Below, piece by piece: positions 1 to 7,432 of a DNA stretch of 64,000 bases; positions within the stretch are counted from its first letter, which is position 1; every line of letters starts with the position of its first letter. Source of the stretch: Streptomyces sp. NBC_00249 (lineage in GTDB: Bacteria > Actinomycetota > Actinomycetes > Streptomycetales > Streptomycetaceae); the NCBI RefSeq assembly GCF_026342355.1, contig NZ_JAPEMV010000004.1, positions 434,001-498,000 on the forward strand, read 5' to 3'. The notes beneath the pieces were generated by a model. It made no database searches, was not told the DNA's origin, and saw nothing but the letters and a program-made list of their open reading frames with translations. The translations under genes and the position numbers were made by a program.

Positions 1-33
1 CGGGCCACCGGGCCACCGGGCCCCTGGGTTCCG

Positions 34-378
34 CTACAGCACGAAGGCCGGGTTCCCGCTGTCCGTCACCATCGGGCGCCCGGCACCCTCCCAGGCCTGC
101 ATCCCGCCGTCGATGTTCACCGCGTCGATGCCCTGACGCAGCAGGTACTGGGTGACCTGCGCCGAACGCCCGCCGACCCGGCACATCACGTGCACCCGGC
201 CGTCCTGCGGGGCGGCCTCGGTGAGCTCGCCGAAGCGGGCCACGAAGTCACTCATCGGGATGTGCAGCGCGCCGTCGACGTGCCCGGCCGCCCACTCGTC
301 GTCCTCCCGGACGTCCAGCACAAAGCCTTCGGCGGGCACCGCGGCGGCGTCCACCGAGGGAAGCGGTCCGAGGTTCAT
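34..378 (-). CDS. Rhodanese-like domain protein
   Basis: This is a 114-residue single-domain rhodanese, a sulfur-transfer or persulfide-carrying fold of the cytoplasm. The CDC25/rhodanese signature DVRE is at about residues 22-25. The active-site loop CRVGGRS starts at Cys66, with the cysteine and following arginine that catalytic members need, so it is probably active rather than a degenerate binding domain. An in-frame GTG three bases upstream (381) is an alternative start; the AAGG ahead of it serves either codon. It lies on the same strand as the J-domain gene, about 50 bp downstream. The physiological sulfur donor and acceptor cannot be read from the sequence. Confidence 0.85.
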   Translation of the reverse strand: MNLGPLPSVDAAAVPAEGFVLDVREDDEWAAGHVDGALHIPMSDFVARFGELTEAAPQDGRVHVMCRVGGRSAQVTQYLLRQGIDAVNIDGGMQAWEGAGRPMVTDSGNPAFVL

Positions 379-430
379 CACTGTCGCCTTCTCTCTTCAC
401 GGATCTGGCCTGCCAACCTATCCGACCCCA

Positions 431-1264
431 CTAGAGGACGGTGGTCAGCTCCGCCAGCTCCGTCTCGCGCTCGGAGACCTGCGCCAGCAGCTGCTCCGCG
501 ATCTCCTCCAGCAGCCGGTCCGGGTCGTCCGGGGCCATCCGCAGCATCGCCCCGATCGCGCTGTCCTCCAGCTCCCGGGCCACCAGGGAGAGCAGCTCCT
601 TGCGCTGCGCCAGCCACTCCAGCCGGGCGTACAGCTCCTCGCTCTCGCTCGGCCGGACGGCCGCGGGCGCCGGACCGGCCGCCCACTCCTCGGCCAGCTC
701 GCGCAGCAGCTGCTCCTCACCGCGCCCGTACGCGGCGTTGACCCGCACGATGAACTCCTCGCGGCGCGCCTGCTCGGCCTCGTCCTGCGCGAGATCCGGA
801 TGCGCCTGGCGGACCAGCTCGCGGTACAGGCGACGGACCTCCTCCGTCGGCCGCACCCGCTCCGGCGGCCGCACGGGCCGGTCGGTGAGCATCGCGGCGG
901 CGTCGTCGGAGATCCCGTCCGAGCCCAGCCAGTCGTGGAACAGCTCCTCCACCCCGGGCATCGGCATGACCAGCGCCCGGGCGTCACGGGCCCGCCGCAG
1001 GTCCTCCGGATCACCGCTGCGGGCCGCCTTCGCCTCCGCGATCAGCGCGTCCAGCTCGTCGAGCCGCGAGTACATCGGGCCGAGCTTCTGGTGGTGCAGC
1101 CGGGAGAAGTTCTCGACCTCCACGCGGAAGGTCTCCACCGCGATCTCGAACTCGATCAGCGCCTGCTCGGCGGCGCGCACGGCCCGGTCGAGCCGTGCCT
1201 CGGGCCGCTCGTCACCGGAGGCGGCGGGCTCTTCGGGGACTGTCTGTTCGGTCTGCTCGCTCAC
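431..1264 (-). CDS. J-domain-containing protein with N-terminal coiled coil
   Basis: The 277-residue protein has two parts. Residues 20-95 are rich in Glu, Ala and Leu and look like a long coiled coil. Residues 143-195 resemble a DnaJ J domain, with the HPD tripeptide at 155-157 inside a Tyr-Arg-Glu-Leu-Val helix and the final J-domain helix behind it. HPD is what stimulates the ATPase of DnaK, so a co-chaperone role is a reasonable inference. No Gly/Phe region or zinc-finger domain is present, so this is a J-domain protein of the minimal class. The start is GTG at 1264. No dnaK or grpE lies nearby; the client is unknown. Confidence 0.75.
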   Translation of the reverse strand: MSEQTEQTVPEEPAASGDERPEARLDRAVRAAEQALIEFEIAVETFRVEVENFSRLHHQKLGPMYSRLDELDALIAEAKAARSGDPEDLRRARDARALVMPMPGVEELFHDWLGSDGISDDAAAMLTDRPVRPPERVRPTEEVRRLYRELVRQAHPDLAQDEAEQARREEFIVRVNAAYGRGEEQLLRELAEEWAAGPAPAAVRPSESEELYARLEWLAQRKELLSLVARELEDSAIGAMLRMAPDDPDRLLEEIAEQLLAQVSERETELAELTTVL

Positions 1265-1297
1265 CCGGCCAGCCTACGGCCCCGCCCGGCTCCCCAT

Positions 1298-1311
1298 GTT
1301 TCACGTGAAAC
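1298..1311. other. parS site 1 (ParB-binding palindrome)
   Basis: A perfect 14-bp palindrome GTTTCACGTGAAAC lies in the gap between the J-domain gene and the DUF2252 gene. It equals the established Streptomyces parS consensus. It is the outermost left-hand copy in the window, about 37 kb from oriC. Confidence 0.95.
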
Positions 1312-1358
1312 ACAAGGAGCCGGGCAACAGCTCCGGCTTCCCGCCTCAGGCCCCGTCC

Positions 1359-2927
1359 TCAGACCCCGGCCTCCGCCGCGATCCGGCCGGAGCGGACCGC
1401 CGCGACCAGATCCGCGTGGTCGGCCTCGCTGCGGTCGGCGTAGGCCACCGCGAAGGCAGCCACGGCCTCGTCCAGCTCCTCGTTCTTCCCGCAGTACCCG
1501 GCGAGCAGCCGGGGGTCGGCGCTGTGCGCGTGGGCCCGCGCCAGCAGGGCGCCGGTCATCCGGCCGTAGTCGTCGATCTGCTCGACGGCCAGCGCCGCCG
1601 GGTCCACGCTGCCCTTGCGGTTGCGGAACTGGCGCACCTGGAAGGGCCGCCCCTCCACGGTGGTCCAGCCCAGCAGGATGTCGGAGACCACCTGCATCCG
1701 CTTCTGCCCGGCCACCACCCGGCGACCCTCGTGCTCCTCGGCCGGCGCGTGGAAGCCCAGCCCGGGCAGGTACGGCAGCAGGACGGAGGGCCGCGCCTCC
1801 TTCACCTGGAGCACCAGCGGCTCGCCCCGGTGGTCCAGCAGCAGCACCACGTACGAGCGGGTGCCCACGCTCCCGGTGCCCACCACCCGGAAGGCCACGT
1901 CGTGGATGGCGTACCGGGCCAGCAGCGGCAGCCGGTCACCGGGCAGCGTGTCCAGGTACGGGCCCAGCGAGGCCGCCACGGCCGCCGCCTCCCCGTCCCC
2001 GACCCGGCGCAGCACCGGCAGGGCGTCCACGAAGCGGCGTCCGCCGTCCGCGCCGGCCTCGGTCGACCTGGCCGCGAACCGGGCGGAGGTGTTGTTGCGG
2101 GCCTTCGCCGAGACCCGCTCCAGGGTGCCGAGCAGGTCACGGGCGTCGGTGTGGGAGACGAGTTCCTCGTCGGCGATGGCGTTCCACGCGTCCAGCGCGG
2201 GCAGCTTGGCCAGCAGCCGCATGGTCCGCCGGTACGCGCCCGCCGCGTCGAGCGCGGCCGCCCGGCAGGTGTCCTCGTCGGCGCCCGCGACCCGCCCGGC
2301 CAGTACCAGGGAGGTCGCCAGCCGCTTCAGGTCCCACTCCCAGGGCCCGAAGACGGTCTCGTCGAAGTCGTTGAGGTCGATGACGAGCCGGCCGCGCGCG
2401 TCGCCGTAGAGGCCGAAGTTGGCGGCGTGCGCGTCGCCGCAGATCTGCGCGCCCACCCCGGTCACCGGACCGCCGGACAGGTCGTGCGCCATCAGCCCGG
2501 CCGCCCCGCGCAGGAACGCGAAGGGGTTCGCGGCCATCCGGCCCACCCGTATCGGGGCCAGCTCGGCGACCCGGCCGGCGTTGGACTCCTCCACCGCGCG
2601 GACGGCGTCCGGGCGGTCGGCGGGTGCCTCGAAGCGGGCGTGCGCCGCGCGCGGTACGCGCTCGCGCAGCGCCCTCCCGGCCTCCTTGGCCGAACCGGCC
2701 ACGGTCCGGGGCGCGAAGCCCCGGACCCCCGGTATCCGCCCGCCGCCGAAGCCCGCGCCGGAGCCCGCGCCAAAGCCCGCCCCGGAGCCCGCCGCCGCGC
2801 CCGTCACGAGGCCGGCCACAGCGCCCGCCACAGGACCCGGCGCCGTACCCAGCCCCGTACCCCGCCCTGCGCCCAGCCCCGTGCCCGTCGCCCCGTCCGA
2901 CGCGTTCTGCCTCGGTACCGTCACCAT
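1359..2927 (-). CDS. DUF2252 family protein
   Basis: The 522-residue protein matches the DUF2252 family. Conserved blocks visible are GDAHAANFG followed by DLNDFDE, then an acidic and aromatic C-terminal half ending near a CGKNEELDEA segment. The His-Asn and Asp-Phe-Asp patterns recall aminoglycoside-phosphotransferase/kinase-like folds, so a phosphotransferase-type activity is possible but unproven. Residues 12-60 are a Gly/Ala-rich low-complexity leader outside the conserved domain. The start is ATG 2927, with a G-rich stretch just upstream; the open frame continues further upstream without support. The gene lies downstream of, and on the same strand as, the two-component pair. Confidence 0.75.
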   Translation of the reverse strand: MVTVPRQNASDGATGTGLGAGRGTGLGTAPGPVAGAVAGLVTGAAAGSGAGFGAGSGAGFGGGRIPGVRGFAPRTVAGSAKEAGRALRERVPRAAHARFEAPADRPDAVRAVEESNAGRVAELAPIRVGRMAANPFAFLRGAAGLMAHDLSGGPVTGVGAQICGDAHAANFGLYGDARGRLVIDLNDFDETVFGPWEWDLKRLATSLVLAGRVAGADEDTCRAAALDAAGAYRRTMRLLAKLPALDAWNAIADEELVSHTDARDLLGTLERVSAKARNNTSARFAARSTEAGADGGRRFVDALPVLRRVGDGEAAAVAASLGPYLDTLPGDRLPLLARYAIHDVAFRVVGTGSVGTRSYVVLLLDHRGEPLVLQVKEARPSVLLPYLPGLGFHAPAEEHEGRRVVAGQKRMQVVSDILLGWTTVEGRPFQVRQFRNRKGSVDPAALAVEQIDDYGRMTGALLARAHAHSADPRLLAGYCGKNEELDEAVAAFAVAYADRSEADHADLVAAVRSGRIAAEAGV

Positions 2928-2995
2928 CCGCGCTGCCCCCGCACGTGTCGCGCCATACCGGCCGCTGCGGCCGGTCGAGTTCGGCCCGACCGTAT

Positions 2996-3655
2996 CTACA
3001 GCCCGGCGTCCCTGGCCAGCAGGGCCGCCTGGACGCGGTTCTCGCACTCCAGCTTCGCGAGGATCCGGCTCACGTACGTCTTCACCGTCGCCTCGCTCAT
3101 GTGCAGCCGCCGGCCCGCGTCCGCGTTGGACAGGCCCTCCCCCAGCAGGGCCAGCACCCCGCGTTCGCGTTCGCTCAGCCCGTCCACCCGGCGCCGGGCC
3201 TCCTCGCCGCGGCCCGCGGCCCGCCCGGCCGCCAGCTGGTCCACCACGTGCCGGGTCGCGGCCGGCGACAGGTACGCGTCCCCGGCGGCCGCCGCCCGGA
3301 CCGCGCCGATCAGCTCCGCGGGCGCCGAGTCCTTCAGCAGGAAACCCGCGCCGCCCCCGCTCAGCGCCCGCAGCACGTTCTCCCGCTCCCCGAAGGTGGT
3401 CAGGATCAGCGCCCGCACGCCCGGCGCCGCCCGCCCCAGCTCGCCCAGCGCGGTCAGCCCGTCCATCACCGGCATCTGGATGTCCAGCAGCACCACGTCG
3501 GGGGCGTGCGAGCGGGCCAGCTCCACCGCCTCCCGGCCGTTCGCGCCCTCCGCGACGACCTCGATGTCCGGAGCCGAGGTCAGGATCATCCTGATCCCGG
3601 CCCGGATCAGGGGTTCGTCGTCGGCGATCACCACTCGGATCACTTTGGCTGACAC
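2996..3655 (-). CDS. NarL/LuxR-type response regulator
   Basis: The 219-residue protein has a receiver domain (residues 6-125) with the acidic pair DD at 12-13, the phosphoacceptor Asp58 in LLDIQMP, and the conserved Lys in LLKDSAP. A LuxR/NarL helix-turn-helix follows (about 150-215) with the ERGVLALLGEGLSNADAGRR signature. It should be phosphorylated by the kinase encoded immediately upstream and act as a DNA-binding transcription factor. The start is GTG 3655 with AGGAG six bases before it; the kinase stop is only eight bases upstream, so the pair is co-transcribed. The regulon is unknown. Confidence 0.92.
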   Translation of the reverse strand: MSAKVIRVVIADDEPLIRAGIRMILTSAPDIEVVAEGANGREAVELARSHAPDVVLLDIQMPVMDGLTALGELGRAAPGVRALILTTFGERENVLRALSGGGAGFLLKDSAPAELIGAVRAAAAGDAYLSPAATRHVVDQLAAGRAAGRGEEARRRVDGLSERERGVLALLGEGLSNADAGRRLHMSEATVKTYVSRILAKLECENRVQAALLARDAGL

Positions 3656-3663
3656 CCGCGCTC

Positions 3664-5361
3664 CTACTGCTTGACCTCGTAAGCCTGCTTCTCGACGAGC
3701 TTGCCGTCCCGGAAGCAGAAGCGGAAAACGGCATCGTCCGTCAGGTCCGGCGCGGCCTCGTCCGACAGCAGCGCCAGGCACTTCGCGCCCTGCGGTTTCG
3801 GCGGCCCCTTGCGGTCCAGTCCCGCCGTCAGGATGCTGTCCCCGCTCGGCAGCCGGTCGCGCACCTCGGACTCCGGGTCACCCACGTGGACGGCGTCGTA
3901 TTCGGTCCGGCTGATGGTGGCCTTGTCCGCCGAGCCGACCATCAGCACCACCGCCGCCCCGATCACGATCACCAGCACCACCAGCGCCGCCACCGCGATC
4001 CCGCAGCCCATCACCACGCCGCCGCTCCGGCTGCGCACCGAGGCCGCCAGCTCCCGGTCGACCGCGCTCCAGTCGGTGGGCGCGGAGCCCTGGTCCTTGC
4101 GGCGCAGCGCCTGCGCCTGCGCCCGCTGCCCGAAGTCGTCGGGCACGTCCTCGGCGAGACCGGCCGGCTCCGTCCCGTACGGCAGCACGCCCGCCACCCG
4201 GAAGCCGCCGCCCTCGGCCGCCCCCGCGTGGACCATGCCGCCGACGAGTCGCGCCCGCTCGCGCAGTCCGGTCAGTCCCTGCCCGCCGGAGACGACCTCG
4301 CCCGCCGCGGGCCCGGCCGCCGGGCCGTTGGCGATCTCCACCACCAGCGAGTCGTCCTCGTAGCGCAGTTCGACCGTGATCGCGGCCCCCGGCGCGTGCT
4401 TGTAGGCGTTGGTCAGCGCCTCCTGCACGATCCGGTACGCCGCGTGGTCGCAGGCCGCGACGAGCGGCCTGGGCTGCCCGCTCGTCCGCAGCCGTACGTC
4501 GGTCCCCGCGGCCCGCGCCGCCTCCACGATCCCGCCAATCCCGGCCACTCCCCGCGCGGCGGGCTGCGCCTCCTCGACCGGGGTGGGCGCCTCCACCCCG
4601 TCGCGCAGGATCCCGACGACCTCGCGCAGCTCGTGCATGGCCTCCACCGAGGCCTGCCGCAGCACCCCCACGGCCTCCCGCTGACGGTCGGTGAGCTGCG
4701 GGTCCACCTCGAGGGCCCCCGTGTGCACCGAGATCAGGGCCAGCTGGTGGCCGAGGCTGTCGTGCATGTCCTGGGCGATCCGCTGCCGCTCCCGCAGCCT
4801 GGCCTGCCCGGCGACCATCGTCCGCTCGCGCAGCAGCTGGCTGTTGCGTTCCTGGAGGGCGCTCAGCAGGGTCCGGCGCTGGTACCAGTAGCGGCTCGCC
4901 AGTCCGGGCATGACCGTGGAGGCGAGGAAGATCAGCATGCCGAGGACCAGCATCAGCACGATCCGGCCCTGGGACCACTGGTCCAGCAGGCCCAGGCCGA
5001 CCTCCGCGAAGAAGGCCAGGACGAAGGCGGCGAGCGCTCGGCCCACCCCGACGATCCGCCGGCCGGCCGACCAGGCGAGGACGACGGTCAGCAGTGCGGC
5101 GCCGGGCAGGAGCGCGGACGCCGCGGCGCCCAGCACCAGCGTGGTCGCCGGCAGCCGTCGGCGCAGCAGGGTGAACACCACCACGACGGCGAAGCCCGCG
5201 GCCATCTTCGGGCCGGAGCTGTTGTCGAGCTCGTCGATGCCCAGGCCGAGCAGGGCCACCACCACGACGAGCACCAGATCGCCCGCCAGTACCCGCCGGG
5301 TCCAGGGCTCGGGGCCCTTCAGCCAGTCCCAGCCCGCCCGCATCCTCGCCTTGGCATCCAC
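3664..5361 (-). CDS. Sensor histidine kinase (HisKA_3) with extra C-terminal membrane module
   Basis: The 565-residue kinase has about five N-terminal membrane segments (residues 25-155), a short linker, and a HisKA_3 dimerisation domain with phosphoacceptor His200 in RIAQDMHDSLGHQ. The HATPase domain runs about 300-395 with the N-box Asn in NAYKHAPG. Unlike ordinary kinases of this class it then continues for 170 residues: a linker, one strongly hydrophobic segment (449-476) and a roughly 90-residue C-terminal domain that would face outside. That domain has a VGDPESEVRDRLPSG motif reminiscent of BamE/SmpA folds. The start used is GTG 5361; ATG 5343 is possible. It precedes its response regulator by eight bases. 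Confidence 0.88.
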   Translation of the reverse strand: MDAKARMRAGWDWLKGPEPWTRRVLAGDLVLVVVVALLGLGIDELDNSSGPKMAAGFAVVVVFTLLRRRLPATTLVLGAAASALLPGAALLTVVLAWSAGRRIVGVGRALAAFVLAFFAEVGLGLLDQWSQGRIVLMLVLGMLIFLASTVMPGLASRYWYQRRTLLSALQERNSQLLRERTMVAGQARLRERQRIAQDMHDSLGHQLALISVHTGALEVDPQLTDRQREAVGVLRQASVEAMHELREVVGILRDGVEAPTPVEEAQPAARGVAGIGGIVEAARAAGTDVRLRTSGQPRPLVAACDHAAYRIVQEALTNAYKHAPGAAITVELRYEDDSLVVEIANGPAAGPAAGEVVSGGQGLTGLRERARLVGGMVHAGAAEGGGFRVAGVLPYGTEPAGLAEDVPDDFGQRAQAQALRRKDQGSAPTDWSAVDRELAASVRSRSGGVVMGCGIAVAALVVLVIVIGAAVVLMVGSADKATISRTEYDAVHVGDPESEVRDRLPSGDSILTAGLDRKGPPKPQGAKCLALLSDEAAPDLTDDAVFRFCFRDGKLVEKQAYEVKQ

Positions 5362-5401
5362 GCGACCGACCCTAGACACCGCCGTCCACCACCGTCCGCC
5401 C

Positions 5402-5430
5402 ACTTTCGTCGCTCGTCGCGTGACGAAAGT
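5402..5430 (-). promoter_or_regulatory. Inverted repeat upstream of the two-component operon
   Basis: Perfect 9-bp arms ACTTTCGTC (5402-5410) and GACGAAAGT (5422-5430) are separated by 11 bp. The element sits 40 bp upstream of the histidine-kinase start. Position and symmetry suit an operator, perhaps for autoregulation by the NarL-type regulator. That role is inferred. Confidence 0.5.
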
Positions 5431-5547
5431 CGGACCGCCGAAGAGTTGGGGGACGGCGCCGGGTTGGGTACCGCACACCGGTAGCTCACACCGGTAGCTC
5501 ACTCCGGCACCGCGCACCGGCACCGGAAACCGGTACGAAAAAGCGGA

Positions 5548-5578
5548 AAGCCCCGATCCGGATTCCGGATCGGGGCTT
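5548..5578 (-). terminator. Intrinsic terminator behind tRNA-Leu
   Basis: A 15-bp-arm GC-rich hairpin (5548-5562 / 5564-5578) is followed on the minus strand by two T-rich runs. It lies nine bases beyond the 3' end of tRNA-Leu and would terminate that transcript. Confidence 0.8.
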
Positions 5579-5586
5579 CCCCGATG

Positions 5587-5669
5587 TGGGCGAGGGGGGA
5601 TTTGAACCCCCACGTCCCGAAGGACACTGGCACCTGAAGCCAGCGCGTCTGCCGTTCCGCCACTCGCCC
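5587..5669 (-). tRNA. tRNA-Leu (anticodon CAG)
   Basis: The 83-nt gene folds into a class II tRNA: acceptor GGGCGAG/CTCGCCC, D arm, anticodon stem CTGGC/GCCAG with loop TTCAGGT giving CAG, a variable arm built on TGTCC/GGACG, and T arm GGGGG/CCCCC with TTCAAAT. The 3' CCA is not encoded, so it must be added by the CCA-adding enzyme. It decodes the CTG leucine codon, which is dominant in this genome. Confidence 0.95.
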
Positions 5670-5961
5670 GAGTAGCACTCCAGCGGTTCTTCCCTTTCGG
5701 GCCGTTCCCCTGGCGACGTCGAAACACTAGCACGTCAGACGGGGTGCGTTGAAATCGCTTTCCCGGCCCCCTTCGGTGACCCCGGGACGGCCCCTCCCGC
5801 AGCCACCGCCGGGTGCGGGACACTGTCCCTGGACCGCCCCTACGATCCCTTGTGAGGACCAACACTCCTGCGCACAGGACCGAAGGGGAACCAGCCGAAT
5901 CCGCCACGCGTGGATACGATCAGTAAGCAGTACAGGGCGACAACGACGGAGGAGGTGCCCC

Positions 5962-6780
5962 ATGGGAGTTCTGAAGCGGTTCGAGCAGCGACTCGAAGGT
6001 CTGGTGAACGGCACCTTCGCCAAGGTGTTCAAGTCCGAGGTCCAGCCGGTGGAGATCGCCGGAGCCCTCCAGCGGGAGTGCGACAACAACGCCACCATCT
6101 GGAACCGCGAGCGGACCGTCGTACCCAACGACTTCATCGTGGAGCTGAGCACGGGCGACTACGAGCGCCTGAGCCCCTACTCCGGCCAGCTCGGCGACGA
6201 GCTCGCGGGCCTCGTCCGCGACTACGCCAAGCAGCAGCGCTACAGCTTCATGGGCCCCATCAAGGTCCACCTGGAGAAGGCCGACGACCTCGACACCGGT
6301 CTGTACCGGGTCCGCAGTCGCACCCTGGCCTCCAGCACCTCCCAGGACGCGCCGCAGGCCGCCCAGGGCCAGCAGCAGGGCGGTTACGGCTACCCGCCGG
6401 TCGCCGCCCCGCCGATGCCCTCCGGCCCGCCCCCGGGCGGACCGGCCGGGGCGGGTGCCCGCCCCGGCGGCGCCCCCGTACCTCCCGGCGGCCCCGGCAC
6501 CACGCGCCGCTGGATCGAGATCAACGGCACCCGCCACCAGATCTCGCGCCCCACTCTCGTACTCGGCCGGAGCACCGAGGCCGACGTGCGGATCGACGAC
6601 CCCGGCGTATCGCGCCGGCACTGTGAGATCCGGACCGGAACACCCCCGACGATCCAGGATCTCGGGTCCACCAACGGCATCGTGGTGGACGGACAGCACA
6701 CCACCCGCGCTACGCTCCGCGACGGCTCGCGGATCGTCGTGGGCAGCACCACCATCATTTACCGGCAAGCCGAAGGGTGA
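5962..6780 (+). CDS. fhaA: FhaA: DUF3662 + FHA domain protein
   Basis: The 272-residue protein has an N-terminal DUF3662 domain (about 1-115, starting MGVLKRFEQRLEGLVNG), a Gly/Pro/Gln-rich linker (120-175) and a C-terminal FHA domain (about 185-270) with the phosphothreonine-binding signature LGRS...SRRH. FHA domains bind phosphothreonine peptides; the mycobacterial orthologue is a substrate of PknB and binds the phosphorylated pseudokinase part of MviN/MurJ. The start is ATG 5962 behind a very strong GGAGGAGG. It opens a plus-strand run fhaA-fhaB-pstP-rodA-pbpA-pknB with small gaps, probably one operon. Confidence 0.93.
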   Translation: MGVLKRFEQRLEGLVNGTFAKVFKSEVQPVEIAGALQRECDNNATIWNRERTVVPNDFIVELSTGDYERLSPYSGQLGDELAGLVRDYAKQQRYSFMGPIKVHLEKADDLDTGLYRVRSRTLASSTSQDAPQAAQGQQQGGYGYPPVAAPPMPSGPPPGGPAGAGARPGGAPVPPGGPGTTRRWIEINGTRHQISRPTLVLGRSTEADVRIDDPGVSRRHCEIRTGTPPTIQDLGSTNGIVVDGQHTTRATLRDGSRIVVGSTTIIYRQAEG

Positions 6781-6790
6781 AGCGGGGGCA

Positions 6791-7288
6791 ATGTCAGAGC
6801 TGACCCTGACGGTCATGCGGTTGGGTTTCCTGGCCGTTCTGTGGCTGTTCGTCATCGTGGCCGTCCAGGTCATTCGCAGCGACCTCTTCGGTACGCGCGT
6901 CACGCAACGCGGCTCACGCCGCGGGAGCGCGGCGGGCGCTCCGCAGCAGACCGGTCGTCAGACCGCGCCACCCCAGCAGCGCCAGCGCAGGGGTGCGCCC
7001 ACCAAACTCGTCGTCTCCGAGGGCACCCTCACGGGCACCACGGTGGCCCTCGCCGGCCAGACGATCACCCTGGGCCGCGCGCACGACTCGACGATCGTGC
7101 TGGACGACGACTACGCGTCCAGCAGGCATGCCAGGATCTACCCCGACCGTGACGGCCAGTGGATCGTCGAGGATCTCGGGTCCACCAACGGCACGTATCT
7201 CGACCGGACCCGGCTGACTACCCCGACGCCCATTCCGCCGGGCGCCCCGATCCGCATCGGCAAGACCGTCATCGAGCTGCGGAAGTAG
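6791..7288 (+). CDS. fhaB: FhaB: membrane-anchored FHA domain protein
   Basis: The 165-residue protein has one N-terminal membrane segment (about 7-27), a basic Gln-rich linker, and a C-terminal FHA domain (about 75-160) with the pattern LGRAHDSTI...SSRHARI and GSTNGTYL. In mycobacteria FhaB (FipA) is a PknB target linked to FtsZ/FtsQ and cell division. The start ATG 6791 follows the fhaA stop by ten bases, with a weak GCGGGGGC Shine-Dalgarno. Its FHA loop residues are intact, so it should bind phosphothreonine. Confidence 0.92.
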   Translation: MSELTLTVMRLGFLAVLWLFVIVAVQVIRSDLFGTRVTQRGSRRGSAAGAPQQTGRQTAPPQQRQRRGAPTKLVVSEGTLTGTTVALAGQTITLGRAHDSTIVLDDDYASSRHARIYPDRDGQWIVEDLGSTNGTYLDRTRLTTPTPIPPGAPIRIGKTVIELRK

Positions 7289-7432
7289 TACGAGAATGAG
7301 CGAGCGGAGCGAGCGAGCCGCGGCGGTCCGTCCCACCGGGGACCGGTACCCGTGCGCGCTCCCGACCGGAGGGTGGGCAGTGTGGCTCGAGACCGGTTGT
7401 ACCCCGAGGCATCGTCGACAGGGCAGGTGCGC

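Noticed and set aside
7289..7330. GAGCGAGCGGAGCGAGCG repeat before pstP as a regulatory element
   Set aside because: It is a simple low-complexity run common between actinomycete genes, with no partner copy or symmetry here.
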